This document shows, piece after piece, positions 35,711 to 48,583 of a stretch of DNA of 64,000 nucleotides. Both the position numbers and the translations under genes were made by a program. Source of the DNA: Lingula anatina (Eukaryota > Brachiopoda > Lingulata > Lingulida > Lingulidae); NCBI RefSeq assembly GCF_001039355.2, contig NW_019774847.1, positions 301,607 to 365,606 on the forward strand. The letters run 5' to 3'. Each line of letters opens with the position of its first letter. The first letter of the stretch is position 1. Under the pieces are notes generated by a model. That model saw nothing but the letters and a program-made list of their open reading frames with translations. It made no database searches and was not told the DNA's origin.

Positions 35711-36338
35711 CAAAGTATTTGACAATGTCTTTATTTACAAGATATCTGTCGATCTCAATCTTGCTTTACATGCCCAAAAGCACTTGTACTTCTCAATTCA
35801 GTCCAAAAAGACTACAAATCATCCACTTTTATTTTTTTTTGCTCCCCATGAAGCATTCTGAAAGAACACAAACATAGCATGATAAAGTGCTTCCCCTTCC
35901 ATCTTGCAAGTGAGAAATGAAGGAATTTTTCCATCACAAAGTATAAATGCTTCCCAATGAATAGAAAGCCTTAAAAATAAAAAAGCCAAGCCTCAAAAGA
36001 GACAAACTTTTAAAGCAAAGCAGAACAATTCTATATGTATGTCTTCATTATTCCAAGGTGAAAGTACAAAACTCATACTTGTGTACAGTCAATGTCTGTA
36101 ATATTATATTGAAGTTGAGTACTTTAGCACCTTCTGTGAACCCAATGCTGAACCATTGTTTTGGAACACTCAACACCTGTTCCAAAATGTTCTCAAGCAT
36201 TGTTCCGATCATTTTAATTTTAATGTCTAAGAAACAGTGGTGCCTCTATGTGCAGTAGGCAAGATCTTAGAAAATTCCCACTGTGCTTCATACACTGTAA
36301 TTGACTTTCTGGTGAAAATCTTTAAAAACTGCAACAGG
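35711..36338 (-). other. CCS: Probable 3' untranslated region of CCS
   Basis: Downstream of the CCS stop on the minus strand. An AATAAA signal (35730-35735, minus) is the most distal good candidate for the cleavage site. Confidence 0.45.
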
Positions 36339-39300
36339 TTAATTTTCTCCAATCCGATGTGCAGCTTTGGTCGACCTTTCAGCTCCAGCAATAGGCACAT
36401 CTCTTTCATCCCAAAGAACAACTCCATCACAGGCACAAATCTTTTTTGAGTTTTGAAAGAGGCCAGCTGATCTTGCTATTATGCCACAGCCCATCCTAGA
36501 AGTGGAAAAATGGTGAAAATATTCATGAGATGAAACACCTCAATATATTTTCTCTACATAATTGTCATCCAAATAAGAAAAAATGGAGATCTTAACACTG
36601 CAACACAGTGTAGGTGAGAAATTTTGATTATCATTTATATATATATATTTTTTTTTTTTTGTTAAATTGTCTCAAAGGAGCACTGTCAAAATACATTTAT
36701 CTCGGAGAAGCAATGAAAAGTTGTCTTGACATAAAGCAATTAAACTGAGGCACGATCTGATCATCTCTCACTTTCTAAGGTTAGCAGATTTTCACACATT
36801 CAATTNATATATATATATATATATTTTTTTTTTTTGTTAAATTGTCTCAAAGGAGCACTGTCAAAATACATTTATCTCGGAGAAGCAATGAAAAGTTGTC
36901 TTGACATAAAGCAATTAAACTGAGGCACGATCTGATCATCTCTCACTTTCTAAGGTTAGCAGATTTTCACACATTCAATTGGTGAATAACTTTTTTACAT
37001 TATCAAATATCTGATAGAGATAAAATATCTAGCTCACATCCTTTCCGTGCTTACCTGCTTAATACTGAGGCCTTTGCTCCAGCTATGATCATGGACCTGC
37101 CTATGACATCCCAGACCTTTATCTTGTCACTCTCCATCCTAAACACAGCGCGGCCTGTTTCATCTGCCAGCACTTGGCCTAGATCTCCAATTGGCTATAA
37201 GTGGGGAATGTCATACATTATACATGAAATTTTTTATCATGGCAAGTCCTCCAAATTGTGAACAATGGAACTCTCCATTAAAAAGGAAAATGCAAATCAA
37301 TGTCCATTGTATTCATTTTATTTCTATCAAGAGAAATGAAGTAAAAAAGGACCTTAAAAATATCTTTTTTTGTACAGAGAGTTTACTGTGTGTTTGTGTG
37401 TGTTTGTGCACTTTGATATAACAAAGTTTAATGGATATATATCTCACTTACCTTTTTATCAGATGAATTTGGGGGGTTATATATCTTTCCACAGCTGTAA
37501 AATAAATAAATATTTTTCTTTTAGTGATAATGCCACAGCATTTTTCCCCAAATTGTCATAAAAAGATGTAAATACAGATGAAAAGACTTCAAACATCCTT
37601 TCTACAAAGATAATCTCAAAGCAATCAAAACCCTTGATGAGGAAGAACTTGGCATTTGTTCCCTGATTCAAAGAAACCATGGCACAAAAATATTTCTGAA
37701 TTCCTAAAATGAGTGTGTAAAAGTAATTATAATATACCTTTCACATCCTAATGAAATATCTCCTAACTCGTGTATTGACAGCTGATTTTTTCCAGGAGTC
37801 AGCCCATCTAATGTACCATCTATAACACACTTGTTTTCATCTATCTGAACTAGTCTGGTCACTCCTTTCACACTGACTGGACCTTCTATCATAGCCACTG
37901 CTGCACCAAGATGCTGTGATACTGCACAGAGATGGAACAGAACAACAATTTAAAAGCCAACAATTTAAAAGGGGGGAGGGTCTTTTTCTGAAAAAATGGA
38001 CCTTTTACCATGTAACCTTTCGTGTACCTAGATCAAATTTCAGCCAAAGTGGACCTTTTCCTGGCGAAATGGGCAGTTTGTTTGAACCCCCCCAAACCCC
38101 TCTGGCTACAGTCCTGATTACTTATAAATATCTACCTAAAATTCAATTACACACAATACACATGTATGCATTTATTTTACATATAATAATATAACTGTCA
38201 TAAATTTGAATACTTGTATATATCAATGTAAGTGTGAGCATACAGTGTACATCCTTGATAAATCTTCGTGGAAAAATCTTATCACATTATTGTTTGTTTA
38301 AACAGAGTTAAAACTCGGAGACTAGAGACAACAATAAAGACGATCAACTGATTAAAAATGATTATGTATTTGCTGTGGGTCAAAGTACTGGGTATAACAG
38401 AAGAATAATACTATATTACTTGGACACTTACCACTTCCTGAGCCATAACCCATTATAACAGCCCTCTTCCCACTCTGTTCTAGAAGCTGTTTGACCTCTT
38501 CTGATGGAAGACTGGTTTCTACTATTACCTGTTCCTTCTCAAGATTTATTTCAAGTGACTGTATTCCTGGAATTGTCATAAAAGTTTCTACTGAGTATAC
38601 TGAATGTTCAATATCTACTGTGCTGCAAGGTTTGTGCACTGACGAAATTATCAAAATCTACAAATAATCCAACTTTTGGGACTTTAAAAGACAATTCATG
38701 TAGGTTTTGAGATATCTAGAAAGTAGAATCAAATTCAGTGGAAGAATATGTATATTCTTATTCTACAGACAATAAGGCACATATTTCAACTGTCAAACAC
38801 TTACTTTCTTATAATGTCATACTTAGTACTCTAATAAAAGTTTCAGGTTTAAAGGAAAGGTGAATGTCAGTTGTCTAATATATCTCAACAGTAATGTTGC
38901 TATACAGGTAAATCAATGCTAAAAATAAAATTGGATAATATTTGTAAAAAAAAATAAATTGATACTTTTAAGGCCCAATTTTAACAAAGACTCTTATCTT
39001 AATCTTGCAACTAAATGTCCATTTAACTATCGGATCCCACCAACAATACTGCAATACAGGCGAGTTATACACACAAAAAGGGGTACCTTTTGAACAGATC
39101 TAATCATGTCAATTTTCAACAATGACCATGACTATTTTAAGTCAGACAGAGCATTTTTAATATGTTGACAAAATGTCAAAGTAAAAAGGCAAAGAACCAT
39201 TTTGAAAACTTTAAAATATAACCCATGCAGTCTGGCCAATAATTAACTTGACCAATTTTTCTTCCCTAGGGAAAACTATTGAATGCTTTATGAAAAACTG

Positions 39301-42300
39301 TATCTGCAATTACAATTACAAGTTAAAATCTATGTGCTCTGCTCCAACACCTGATTTGTTGTCAAAAACACATGAATTAGGTAACTCAAAGGATGAAAAA
39401 TTGCTACCTACCTACCTTTTACATTATTCAGGTTCTTCTTTATTTCATCCACGCATTTCTGGCATGTCATTTGAACAGCAAACTCTATCTGGAAACACCA
39501 GTAATAAACTACAGTAATAAATAAAAATTCATAATTATTTTCAATTTACAATGAAAACACTTCTTTAAATTTCATATTGAATAGTAAATCTTGAACTAAA
39601 AATTTATTCTGTTATTGACAAAAAGCTCTTCTAATGATTGCTTTAATGCATGTATCATGGCTTAAACACAACCTATCATAGTTCTGAATTTCAAGCCACG
39701 TTGACTTCACAATTTGAAAAGTGGGCTACAAGAAAATGTTTGGCAGGTCCAACCACTTGGTAAATTCTTGATTATGAGTATGGCATCAACTGCAAAACCT
39801 GGAACACCTGTTTTTGGCCATGAAATGTGTACTTCAAAAGCATCATTGTAATATCTAGACAGACTGACAGATATTTTATTTTGCACTGTGATCAGCAAAA
39901 TTGGACAATTGTGGCTATACTAGCACTAGTACATGTACTTATTTTCAGTCTAGTCTGCAGACTTTAAATCTGTTTATCATTGTACACACATGACAGCAAT
40001 TACTTTTGCTATCATTACATTACTATAGATGAGAACATTTGCAAGTCATCATCACATGGGCTAACGTTTGGGCTTGTACCTGTACAACTTTCAGAAACAT
40101 GTTAATTCGTGTTATTATTTTGAGAAAGGCAGCATTCTGTAACATAAAAAGTCAACATATGTTTGGATGCACCTGGTTTAACCTTCATTAGATAACACAT
40201 TCAAAATTCTGGATAAACATGTAAGTATGCAAGTGAAACTGAAAGTATCGTTCCTCGGAAGAGAGGGAGGAGGAAAGAGATACAGAGAGCGAGTGCACTG
40301 AAAGTACTAAGAACACATTTCAATTTCTAAATGTACGGTACTTAAAGAAAAGAGAAACCAACACAGACATCCATGTCGTGTTCACACAAAATCGAACATT
40401 CGAAATAATATATAAAAACTNTATATATATATTTTTTTTTTTTTGTTAAATTGTCTCAAAGGAGCACTGTCAAAATACATTTATCTCGGAGAAGCAATGA
40501 AAAGTTGTCTTGACATAAAGCAATTAAACTGAGGCACGATCTGATCATCTCTCACTTTCTAAGGTTAGCAGATTTTCACACATTCAATTGGTGAATAACT
40601 TTTTTACATTATCAAATATCTGATAGAGATGGAATATCTAGCTCACATCCTTTCCTTGCTTACCTGCTTAATACTGAGGCCTTTGCTCCAGCTATGATCA
40701 TGGACCTGCCTATGACATCCCAGACCTTTATCTTGTCACTCTCCATCCTAAACACAGCGCGGCCTGTTTCATCTGCCAGCACTTGGCCTAGATCTCCAAT
40801 TGGCTATAAGTGGGGAATGTCATACATTATACATGAAATTTTTGATCATGGCAAGTCCTCCAAATTGTGAACAATGGAACTCTCCATTAAAAAGGAAAAT
40901 GCAAATCAATGTCCATTGTATTCATTTTATTTCTATCAAGAGAAATGAAGTAAAAAAGGACCTTAAAAATATCTTTTTTTGTACAGAGAGTTTACTGTGT
41001 GTTTGTGCACTTTGATATAACAAAGTTTAATGGATATAAATCTCACTTACCTTTTTATCAGATGAATTTGGGGGGTTATATATCTTTCCACAGCTGTAAA
41101 ATAAATAAATATTTTTCTTTTAGTGATAATGCCACAGCATTTTTCTCCAAATTGTCATAAAAAGATGTAAATACAGATGAAAAGACTTCAAACATCCTTT
41201 CTACAAAGATAATCTCAAAGCAATCAAAACCCTTGATGAGGAAGAACTTGGCATTTGTGTCCTGATTCAAAGAAACCATGGCACAAAAATATTTCTGAAT
41301 TCCTAAAATGAGTGTGTAAAAGTAATTATAATATACCTTTCACATCCTAATGAAATATCTCCTAACTCATGTATTGACAGCTGATTTTTTCCAGGAGTCA
41401 GCCCATCTAATGTACCATCTATAACACACTTGTTTTCATCTATCTGCACTAGTCTGGTCACTCCTTTCACACTGACTGGACCTTCTATCATAGCCACTGC
41501 TGCACCAAGATGCTGTGATACTGCACAGAGATGGAACAGAACAACAATTTAAAAGCCAACAATTTAAAAGGGGGGAGGGTCTTTTTCTGAAAAAATGGAC
41601 CTTTTACCATGTAACCTTTCGTGTACCTAGATCAAATTTCAGCCAAAGTGGACCTTTTCCTGGCGAAATGGGCAGTTTGTTTGAACCCCCCAAACCCCTC
41701 TGGCTACGGTCCTGATTACTTATAAATATCTACCTAAAATTCAATTACACACAATAAACATGTATGCATTTATTTTTTACATATAATAATATAACTGTCA
41801 TAAATTTGAATACTTGTATATATCGATGTAAGTGTGAGCATACAGTGTACATCCTTTATAAATCTTCGTGGAAAAATCTTATCACATTATTGTTTGTTTA
41901 AACAGAGTTAAAACTCTGAGACTAGAGACAACAATAAAGACAATCAACTGATTAAAAATGATTATGTATTTGCTGTGGGTCAAACAGGGGCGGATTCAGA
42001 GATATTTTCTGACAGTCTTCCAAATTATCTTTGTTCATCCATCCACCATTTTGACCGTCTTCCGACAGAAAAAAATTAGATACCAGTCAATGTAAACTTG
42101 AAATTCTGACCGTCTTCCGGAAGACCCAGAAGACGGCCTAAATCCGCCCCTGTCAAAGTACTGGGTATAACAGAAGAATAATACTATATTACTTGGACAC
42201 TTACCACTTCCTGAGCCATAACCCATTATAACAGCCCTCTTCCCACTCTGTTCTAGAAGCTGTTTGACCTCTTCTGATGGAAGACTGGTTTCTACTATTA

Positions 42301-44413
42301 CCTGTTCCTTCTCAAGATTTATTTCAAGTGACTGTATTCCTGGAATTGTCATAAAAGTTTCTACTGAGTATACTGAATGTTCAATATCTACTGTGCTGCA
42401 AGGTTTGTGCACTGACAAAATTATCAAAATCTACAGAGAAAAACAATCCAACTTTTGGGACTTTAAAAGACAATTCATGTAGGTTTTGACATATCTAGAA
42501 TCAAATTCAATGGAAGAATATGTATATTCTTCTTCTACACACAATAAGGCACATATTTCAACTGTCAAACACTTACTTTCTTATAATATCATACTTAGTC
42601 TAATAAATGTTTCAGGTATAAGGAAATGTGAAGAATGTCAGTTGTCTAATATATATCAACAGTAATGTTGCTATACAGGTAAATCAATGCTAAAAATAAA
42701 ATTGGATAATATTTGTAAAAAAAATAATAAATTGATACTTTTACGGCTCTATTTTAACAAAGACTCTTATCTTAATGTTGCAGCTAAATGTCCATTTAAC
42801 TATCGGATCCTTTTGGACAGATCTAATCATGTCAATTTTCAACAATGATCGTAACTACCGGTATTTTAACTCAGACAGAGCATTTTTAATATGTTGACAA
42901 ATGTCAAAGTAAAAAGGCAAAGAACCATTTTGAAAACTCTAAAATATAACTCTTGCAGTCTGTCCAATAATTAACTTGACCAATTTTTCTTCCCTAGGGA
43001 AAACTGTATCTCCAATTACTATTACAAGTTAAAATCTATGTGTGCTACTCCAACACCCGATTTGTTGTCAAGAACGCATGAATTAGGTAATCACTCACTT
43101 GTACTGTATATTCAATCACTAAAGAAAAGGATAAAAAATTGCCAATTCCTACCTTTTACATTATTCAGGTTTTTCTTTATTTCATCCACGCATTTCTGAC
43201 ATGTCATTTGAACAGCAAACTCTATCTGGAAACACCAATAATAAACTACAGTAATAAATAAAAATTCATAATTTTCAATTTACAATGAAAATACTTTATT
43301 AAATTTCATATTGATTAGTAAATCTTGAACTTATTTATATATTTTCTTAATTTATTCTGTTATAGACAAAAAGCTCTTCTAATGATTGCTTTAATGCATG
43401 TATCATGGCTTAAACACAACATATCATAGTTCTGAATTTCAAGCCAAGTTGACATCACAATTTGAAAAGTGGGCTACAAGAAAATGTTTGGCAGGTCCAA
43501 CCACTTGGTAAATTCTTGATTATGGCATCACCTGCAAAACCTGGAACACCTGTTTTTGGCCATGAAATGTGTATCATTGTAATATATCTAGACAGACACA
43601 GCTGGCAGATATATTACAATGATATATCTAGACAGACACAGCTGGCAGATCCAGATATATTTTCTGACAGTCTTCCAAGTTATCTTTGTTGATCCATCCT
43701 CAATCTTCCCACAGACAAATTAGACACCCATCAATGTAAATTCGAAAATCTGACTGTCTTCTGGAAGACCCAGAAGACAGCCTCAATCCGCCCGTGAGAC
43801 AGATATTTTATTTATTTTGCACTGTGATCAGCAAAATTGGACAATTGTGGCTATACTAGCACTAATACATGTACTTATTTTTAGTCTAGTCTGCAGACTT
43901 TAAATCTGTTAATCATTGTACACACATGACAGCAATTTCTTTTGCTATCATTACATTACTATAGATGAGAACATTTGCAAGTCATCATCACATGGGCTAA
44001 CGTTTGGGCTTGTACATGTACTGAGTACCTGTACAACTTTCAGAAACATGTTAATTTCGTGTTATTATTTTGAGAAAGGCAGCATTCTGTAACATAAAAA
44101 GTCAAAATATGTTTGGATGCACCTGGTTTAACCTTCATTAGATAACACATTCAAAATTCTGGATAAACATGTAAGTATGCAAGTGAAACTGAAAGTATCG
44201 TTCCTCGGAAGAAAGGGAGGGAGATAGACGGATACAGTCACAGAGAGCGAGTGCACTGAAAGTACTAAGAACACATTTCAATTTCTAAATGTACGGTACT
44301 TAAAGAAAAGAGAAACCAACACAGTCATCCATGTCGTGTTCACACAAAATCGAACATTCGAAATTATATATAAAAATAATATTATCGTTGTTTACCTTCG
44401 CCGAGTCAGACAT
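36339..44413 (-). CDS. CCS: Copper chaperone for superoxide dismutase (composite of three contigs)
   Basis: Seven exons: 44396-44413, 43153-43225, 42205-42339, 41337-41520, 41051-41093, 40664-40803 and 36339-36495. They give 249 residues plus TAA (human CCS has 274). Domain 1 is an Atx1-like metal-binding fold with MTCQKC. Domain 2 is SOD1-like (HLGAAVAMIEGPVSVKGV, VLADETGRAVFRME, VWDVIGRSMII, CGIIARSAGLFQN). Domain 3 has the CxC copper-delivery motif as CAC (KKICACDG). CCS hands copper to SOD1 and forms its disulfide. The SOD1-like domain is short: the zinc loop between GCESCG and GDLGQV and the electrostatic loop before MGCGII are cut, and the zinc-binding His residues are absent. The cysteines for the domain 2 disulfide remain. 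A 43-base microexon (41051-41093) codes CGKIYNPPNSSDKK. Exon 7 exists only in the left contig, so the coding sequence is assembled across contig joins. Confidence 0.93.
36806..36806. other. Single-N contig join
   Basis: About 165 bp before the N (36641-36805) recur directly after it, so the contig ends overlap. Confidence 0.85.
37055..39488 (-). other. CCS: Redundant haplotype copy of CCS exons 6-2
   Basis: Exons 37055-37194, 37452-37494, 37738-37921, 38432-38566 and 39416-39488 duplicate exons 6 to 2 of CCS with few changes, inside the contig bounded by Ns at 36806 and 40421. This contig lacks exons 1 and 7. At 38380-38384 it shows the empty target TCAAA of the MITE inserted at 41985-42152. 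This is an allele, not a second gene. Confidence 0.85.
40421..40421. other. Single-N contig join
   Basis: Sequence from 40422 repeats the contig starting at 36807, including the same TATATA/poly-T start. Confidence 0.85.
41985..42152 (+). mobile_element. 168-bp hAT-like MITE, polymorphic insertion in CCS intron 3-4
   Basis: Ends CAGGGGCGGATTCAG and, inverted, CAGGGGCGGATTTAG. The target TCAAA is duplicated at 41980-41984 and 42153-42157 and single in the other haplotype (38380-38384). The inside has repeated GTCTTCC/GGAAGAC words. Confidence 0.85.
43646..43795 (+). mobile_element. Degenerate relative of the 41985-42152 MITE
   Basis: Shares the interior (ATATTTTCTGACAGTCTTCC, GGAAGACCCAGAAGAC) and the right end AATCCGCCC with 41985-42152, but the left terminal CAGGGGCGG is missing. 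Absent from the other haplotype near 39870. Preceded by a 40-bp tandem duplication at 43581-43650. Confidence 0.65.
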
Positions 44414-44594
44414 CTTGAGCAAAACGTCATCAGTTAATGTTGTGCGTGTCACGTGACAGACGGTACCCGCCACCGTCATTTTCAAAATCAGAGTTGAAAT
44501 TCGGCGATTAAAATGCCCATTTAGACGTGTTGATAATTCGTGATATCATTGTGTAATTAAGGTGCGGTTCACTAACGCATCTTGCATTAATCAG
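44414..44594. promoter_or_regulatory. Bidirectional promoter, CCS / PHF7-like gene
   Basis: CCS starts leftward at 44413. A noncoding first exon of the PHF7-like gene appears to end at 44594 (TTAATCAG followed by donor GTATGT). Between them lies the palindromic E-box GTCACGTGAC (44448-44457). There is no TATA box. Confidence 0.5.
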
Positions 44595-45162
44595 GTATGT
44601 TTGTGAATTAGTAGCAGTTTGCACATAAGAGAATTTTACCTCTCACGCTTGTTTAAATGAGTATCTCGGTATGCCATGCTTTAATTGCCCTTGACCTAGC
44701 CTGCTGACGGGTACTGTCCCAGCTTCATATGATAAGGTGTCTAATTTTAAATTTTGAAAAAAAAAAAAAAAAAAACGTATCCCCACGATTTTTATTAGAG
44801 TGCAATTGTTTGATCACGCGGATCTATGTTTAATGGACAGTGAGAGGGAGAGGCATTACATTTACAATTTATGAATTTAATAATTAGATAAATTATTTTT
44901 ATGAAATTAAATATGTTTTTCCGTTTTGTTCACGTGTTGGGCATTTTTGCAGTTATTGTTATTTAGTAAGGAGTTGTAAATGTTAGGTAGTGGCACACCC
45001 TGTATATTGACCTCTCCTCCCCTCTTCTAATCCAAATCATTGAATGATAAAGTTAGAACTGATATTTGAACAGTTACACTGTACCTCATCATAAGGTAGC
45101 AAATTATATACATGTAATGCCTTCTTAAAGTTCTGTACGTTTCTTCTTGCATTTTTATAGAG

Positions 45163-48100
45163 ATGCCGAAAGCCACACAAAAATCAGGTGCTAAATCGAC
45201 AAATGGTAAGTACACCCAAACTCTTGATGTTTGTAATTTTTCGTTGTAAAGTGTAATCTGACCTTTTTGCACCAGTCAGCATCTTTTGAAATGGTTTTGC
45301 TGATGTGACACTGCTGCTTAAAGTTGTAATGTTATCTTTGTTTTAAATATGTTTAGATGATAATGTTTATATTATTATTTTTTGCAGGTGCTTGTGTCTT
45401 TTGCAATTCCAGCTGTGAAAATGAGGAGCTTCTTGGCAAAAAGTTGGCCCGGAAAAACCTTACTGTTCATTATTTTTGTATGGTAAGGTGTTAATTTTTT
45501 TTTTCTTTTTTTAAATTTGATTTTTTCGAGTTTATTTATTTAGTTATTTATTGCCTGAAACAATCACCGCAAACTTACCATTTCTCTTTTATACTATTTG
45601 TCATGCAACTTGATGCAAGAGTAAGATGAAAAGCAATTTTCCAGTCAAAGTTTTTAGCCTAATCCCAGTGGTATCTGTACCAAACTTTATCCTTCCAGTT
45701 GTTTGCCAGTGGTTTGTTTCAGAGTGGAAAGGATGAACTGGATGGCATCCTTGGGTTTCTGCCTAGAGACATCATAAAGGAGGTCCAAAGAGGCAAAAAA
45801 CTGGTAAAAGATTTGTTTTGGGACTACTTATTTAACATAAAGTTACATATGAGTTATAATCATTTAGTTGCCCCAGGAATATAGTCAAGAATGAAGAAGC
45901 TTGTTGCAGTCCATGAAGGTGCCTGCAGTTTGATGGCATTTAATTTTTCCTTTTCTTTATAATAAGAAGCATAGATACATAATGGTACATTTTTTGTCTA
46001 TTTATTCATATAAACTTGTTTTCTATTTGGGGCCTAGGCATGTATGCATTAACAGAATCTATTTATCTTTGTTGATCTTAAGCAAGATGGGATTTCAACT
46101 CCAAGTGTGTAACTAACATGTATGTGATATAATGAGTCATAATGACATTTTTATAAGTATACCATGATAACCAGTTTGCCTTGGTTTCAGAAATGCTGTT
46201 TTTGTAAAGAGAAAGGTGCTACCATTGGCTGTGTGGTACGCTGCTGCAGACAAGTGTTTCACTTTGGTTGTGGCAGGGATAACGGTGTCCTCAACCAGTT
46301 TTTCGGGACTTACAGGTATGATACAAGGTTGTTGAATGTTGTGGCTGAACCATGGCATTTGCCCATCCCTTTAACTTCTGAGGTACCCAGAGNNNNNNNN
46401 NNNNNNNNNNNNNNNNNNNNNNNNNNNNNNNNNNNNNNNNNNNNNNNNNNNNNNNNNNNNNNNNNNNNNNNNNNNNNNNNNNNNNNNNNNNNNNNNNNNN
46501 NNNNNNNNNNNNNNNNNNNNNNNNNNNNNNNNNNNNNNNNNNNNNNNNNNNNNNNNNNNNNNNNNNNNNNNNNNNNNNNNNAAAAAAAAAAAAAAGAAAA
46601 AAAAGAAAGAAAGAAAGAAAATTGTTATTAAGCAAATGGAGACAAAGTCCTGGCTCTGCCACTGTGTTGGAAATGTCAAGAGAAGTGGCTGCCTGCTAAC
46701 TTTGCCTGATGTTGTTAGTACAAATAAGAAGAGAGAGGCCTAAAGATCAAAATGTCTTTTTGGTTTTGCTGAATGATTTTTAAAGAATTTTGGTGTCCAC
46801 TCAGTAACTGGACACCACATCATATTTTCTTTTTAACTAAATGGCAGTCTCGTCTCTGCTCACTGTGGCGTGTTTTTTAGAATCATTTTAGGAATTGATC
46901 CTTGACATCATAACATAATCATTGGTAAGAGAGAGATACGTTGTTCCTTCTTTAGAACTTCTTGATCTCAATAGAATCTCAGTAAGAGGGGAAAAAAATA
47001 GTTTGTAAGATTTAAAGAAGAGATTAAGGATTTGAAAATTGTTTCATTCCAGTTCCTACTGTGAAGAGCACAGGCCCAGGCAGACTGTCCCTACCAGTGA
47101 CAGGTTAGCCTTCCACGGCACAGCCAAGGCTGTGTGTGCAATATGTATGTGTGCCGTGGAGGCCAGAGCTTCCAACGAAACACTCAGGGCACCCTGCTGT
47201 AAGAATGCTTGGTTTCACCGCTCTTGTATCCAGGTAAGGTGTCCATAAGTAGGCTCACTTACTTACTCTAGAATTTTATACCAAATGCAATAGAAAATAT
47301 ATTTTGCATGAGGAAAATATTAACAGTTGCCAAAGGGAAACCTAAATATATTGTCAGTTTTAAAAAATGTATCGACAGGTCATATGTAGCAAACTTCTTT
47401 TTGTAGAAAATTAGTTCCTGAAGGCTTGAAGAAAAAAGGAAACAATTTTCTCAGTTCACTGCCATAATATTCCATGTCCATTTTATTTCAGAGACAAGCT
47501 ACATGCTCTGGAGTTTATTTTTTCAAGTGTCCTTTGTGCAACAATAAAGATTACTTCCAACATGAAATGCTGGAGTTTGGCATATACATTCCTGACCAGT
47601 GAGTTTTTTTTTTTTTTTTTAATTTATTTATTAATTAAATTTTGTTTTTTGTTTTGTTATTTGAAATGATCTTGTATAGTGGGATAGTAAAAAAATCATT
47701 CTAGTTTAATATGGACTGTGTCCAATATGTTTGGCTCTTTTTATAAACATGCAGATTTTAGCCTCTACCTCTTCTTACTGCACGTATAATGGGTAGAACA
47801 GAGCATTAAGGCTTCACCTTGGTGCAAATTTTAGCATAAATGACTGATTGTGTGGAAACTTAACCTGATGAACCGTATGCATTATGTGTAGAGATGCAGA
47901 GTGGGAGCTGGAACCTGATGCATACCAGGAATTACTAGAGAGACACTGCAGGTGTGACAAGATCAAGTGCCAGTGCCCCAAGGGGAGAGAATACAACAAG
48001 GACGGCAGGTATGAGCTCTGGGGGAGGATTGGGGGTGGGGGGTGGGTGGGGGGTTTGACATGGACAGGTGCCAGTGTTCCAAAAGGGAAAGTATATAGAT

Positions 48101-48548
48101 GGAGATCTTGAGTATTTGGTACTTGGGTATTTACTCAACTTGGGTTATATTGTAAGAGAATAATGAAAATAGAAGACTGAAAGATTTTATAGCTATAATG
48201 ATTATGAGAAGTAAATTGTGTAGGAAATATAGCACATGAAAACAATAAGATACATTTTATATGAATTATTTGAATTTTGGTGTTCAAACATTTTTATGCA
48301 CTGGACTAATCAGGTTATCCCTGCCCAATTAATATATTTGTCATCCTTGTATCATGGACTTGGTATATATTCTGTCTTTGATGCCTAGTTAAAAATAAAT
48401 TTACAAAATTATAGGAGTGTTGTTCAATTGAAAAGCTGATGATGAGAGTAGATCTAAACTATTGACATAGTTAAGCAGTTAATTTTTACAGTGGGTCAAT
48501 AATTACTGAAGGATTCTGACTACAGAGGACCTTATACTGACCCACTTA

Positions 48549-48583
<35 letters not shown>

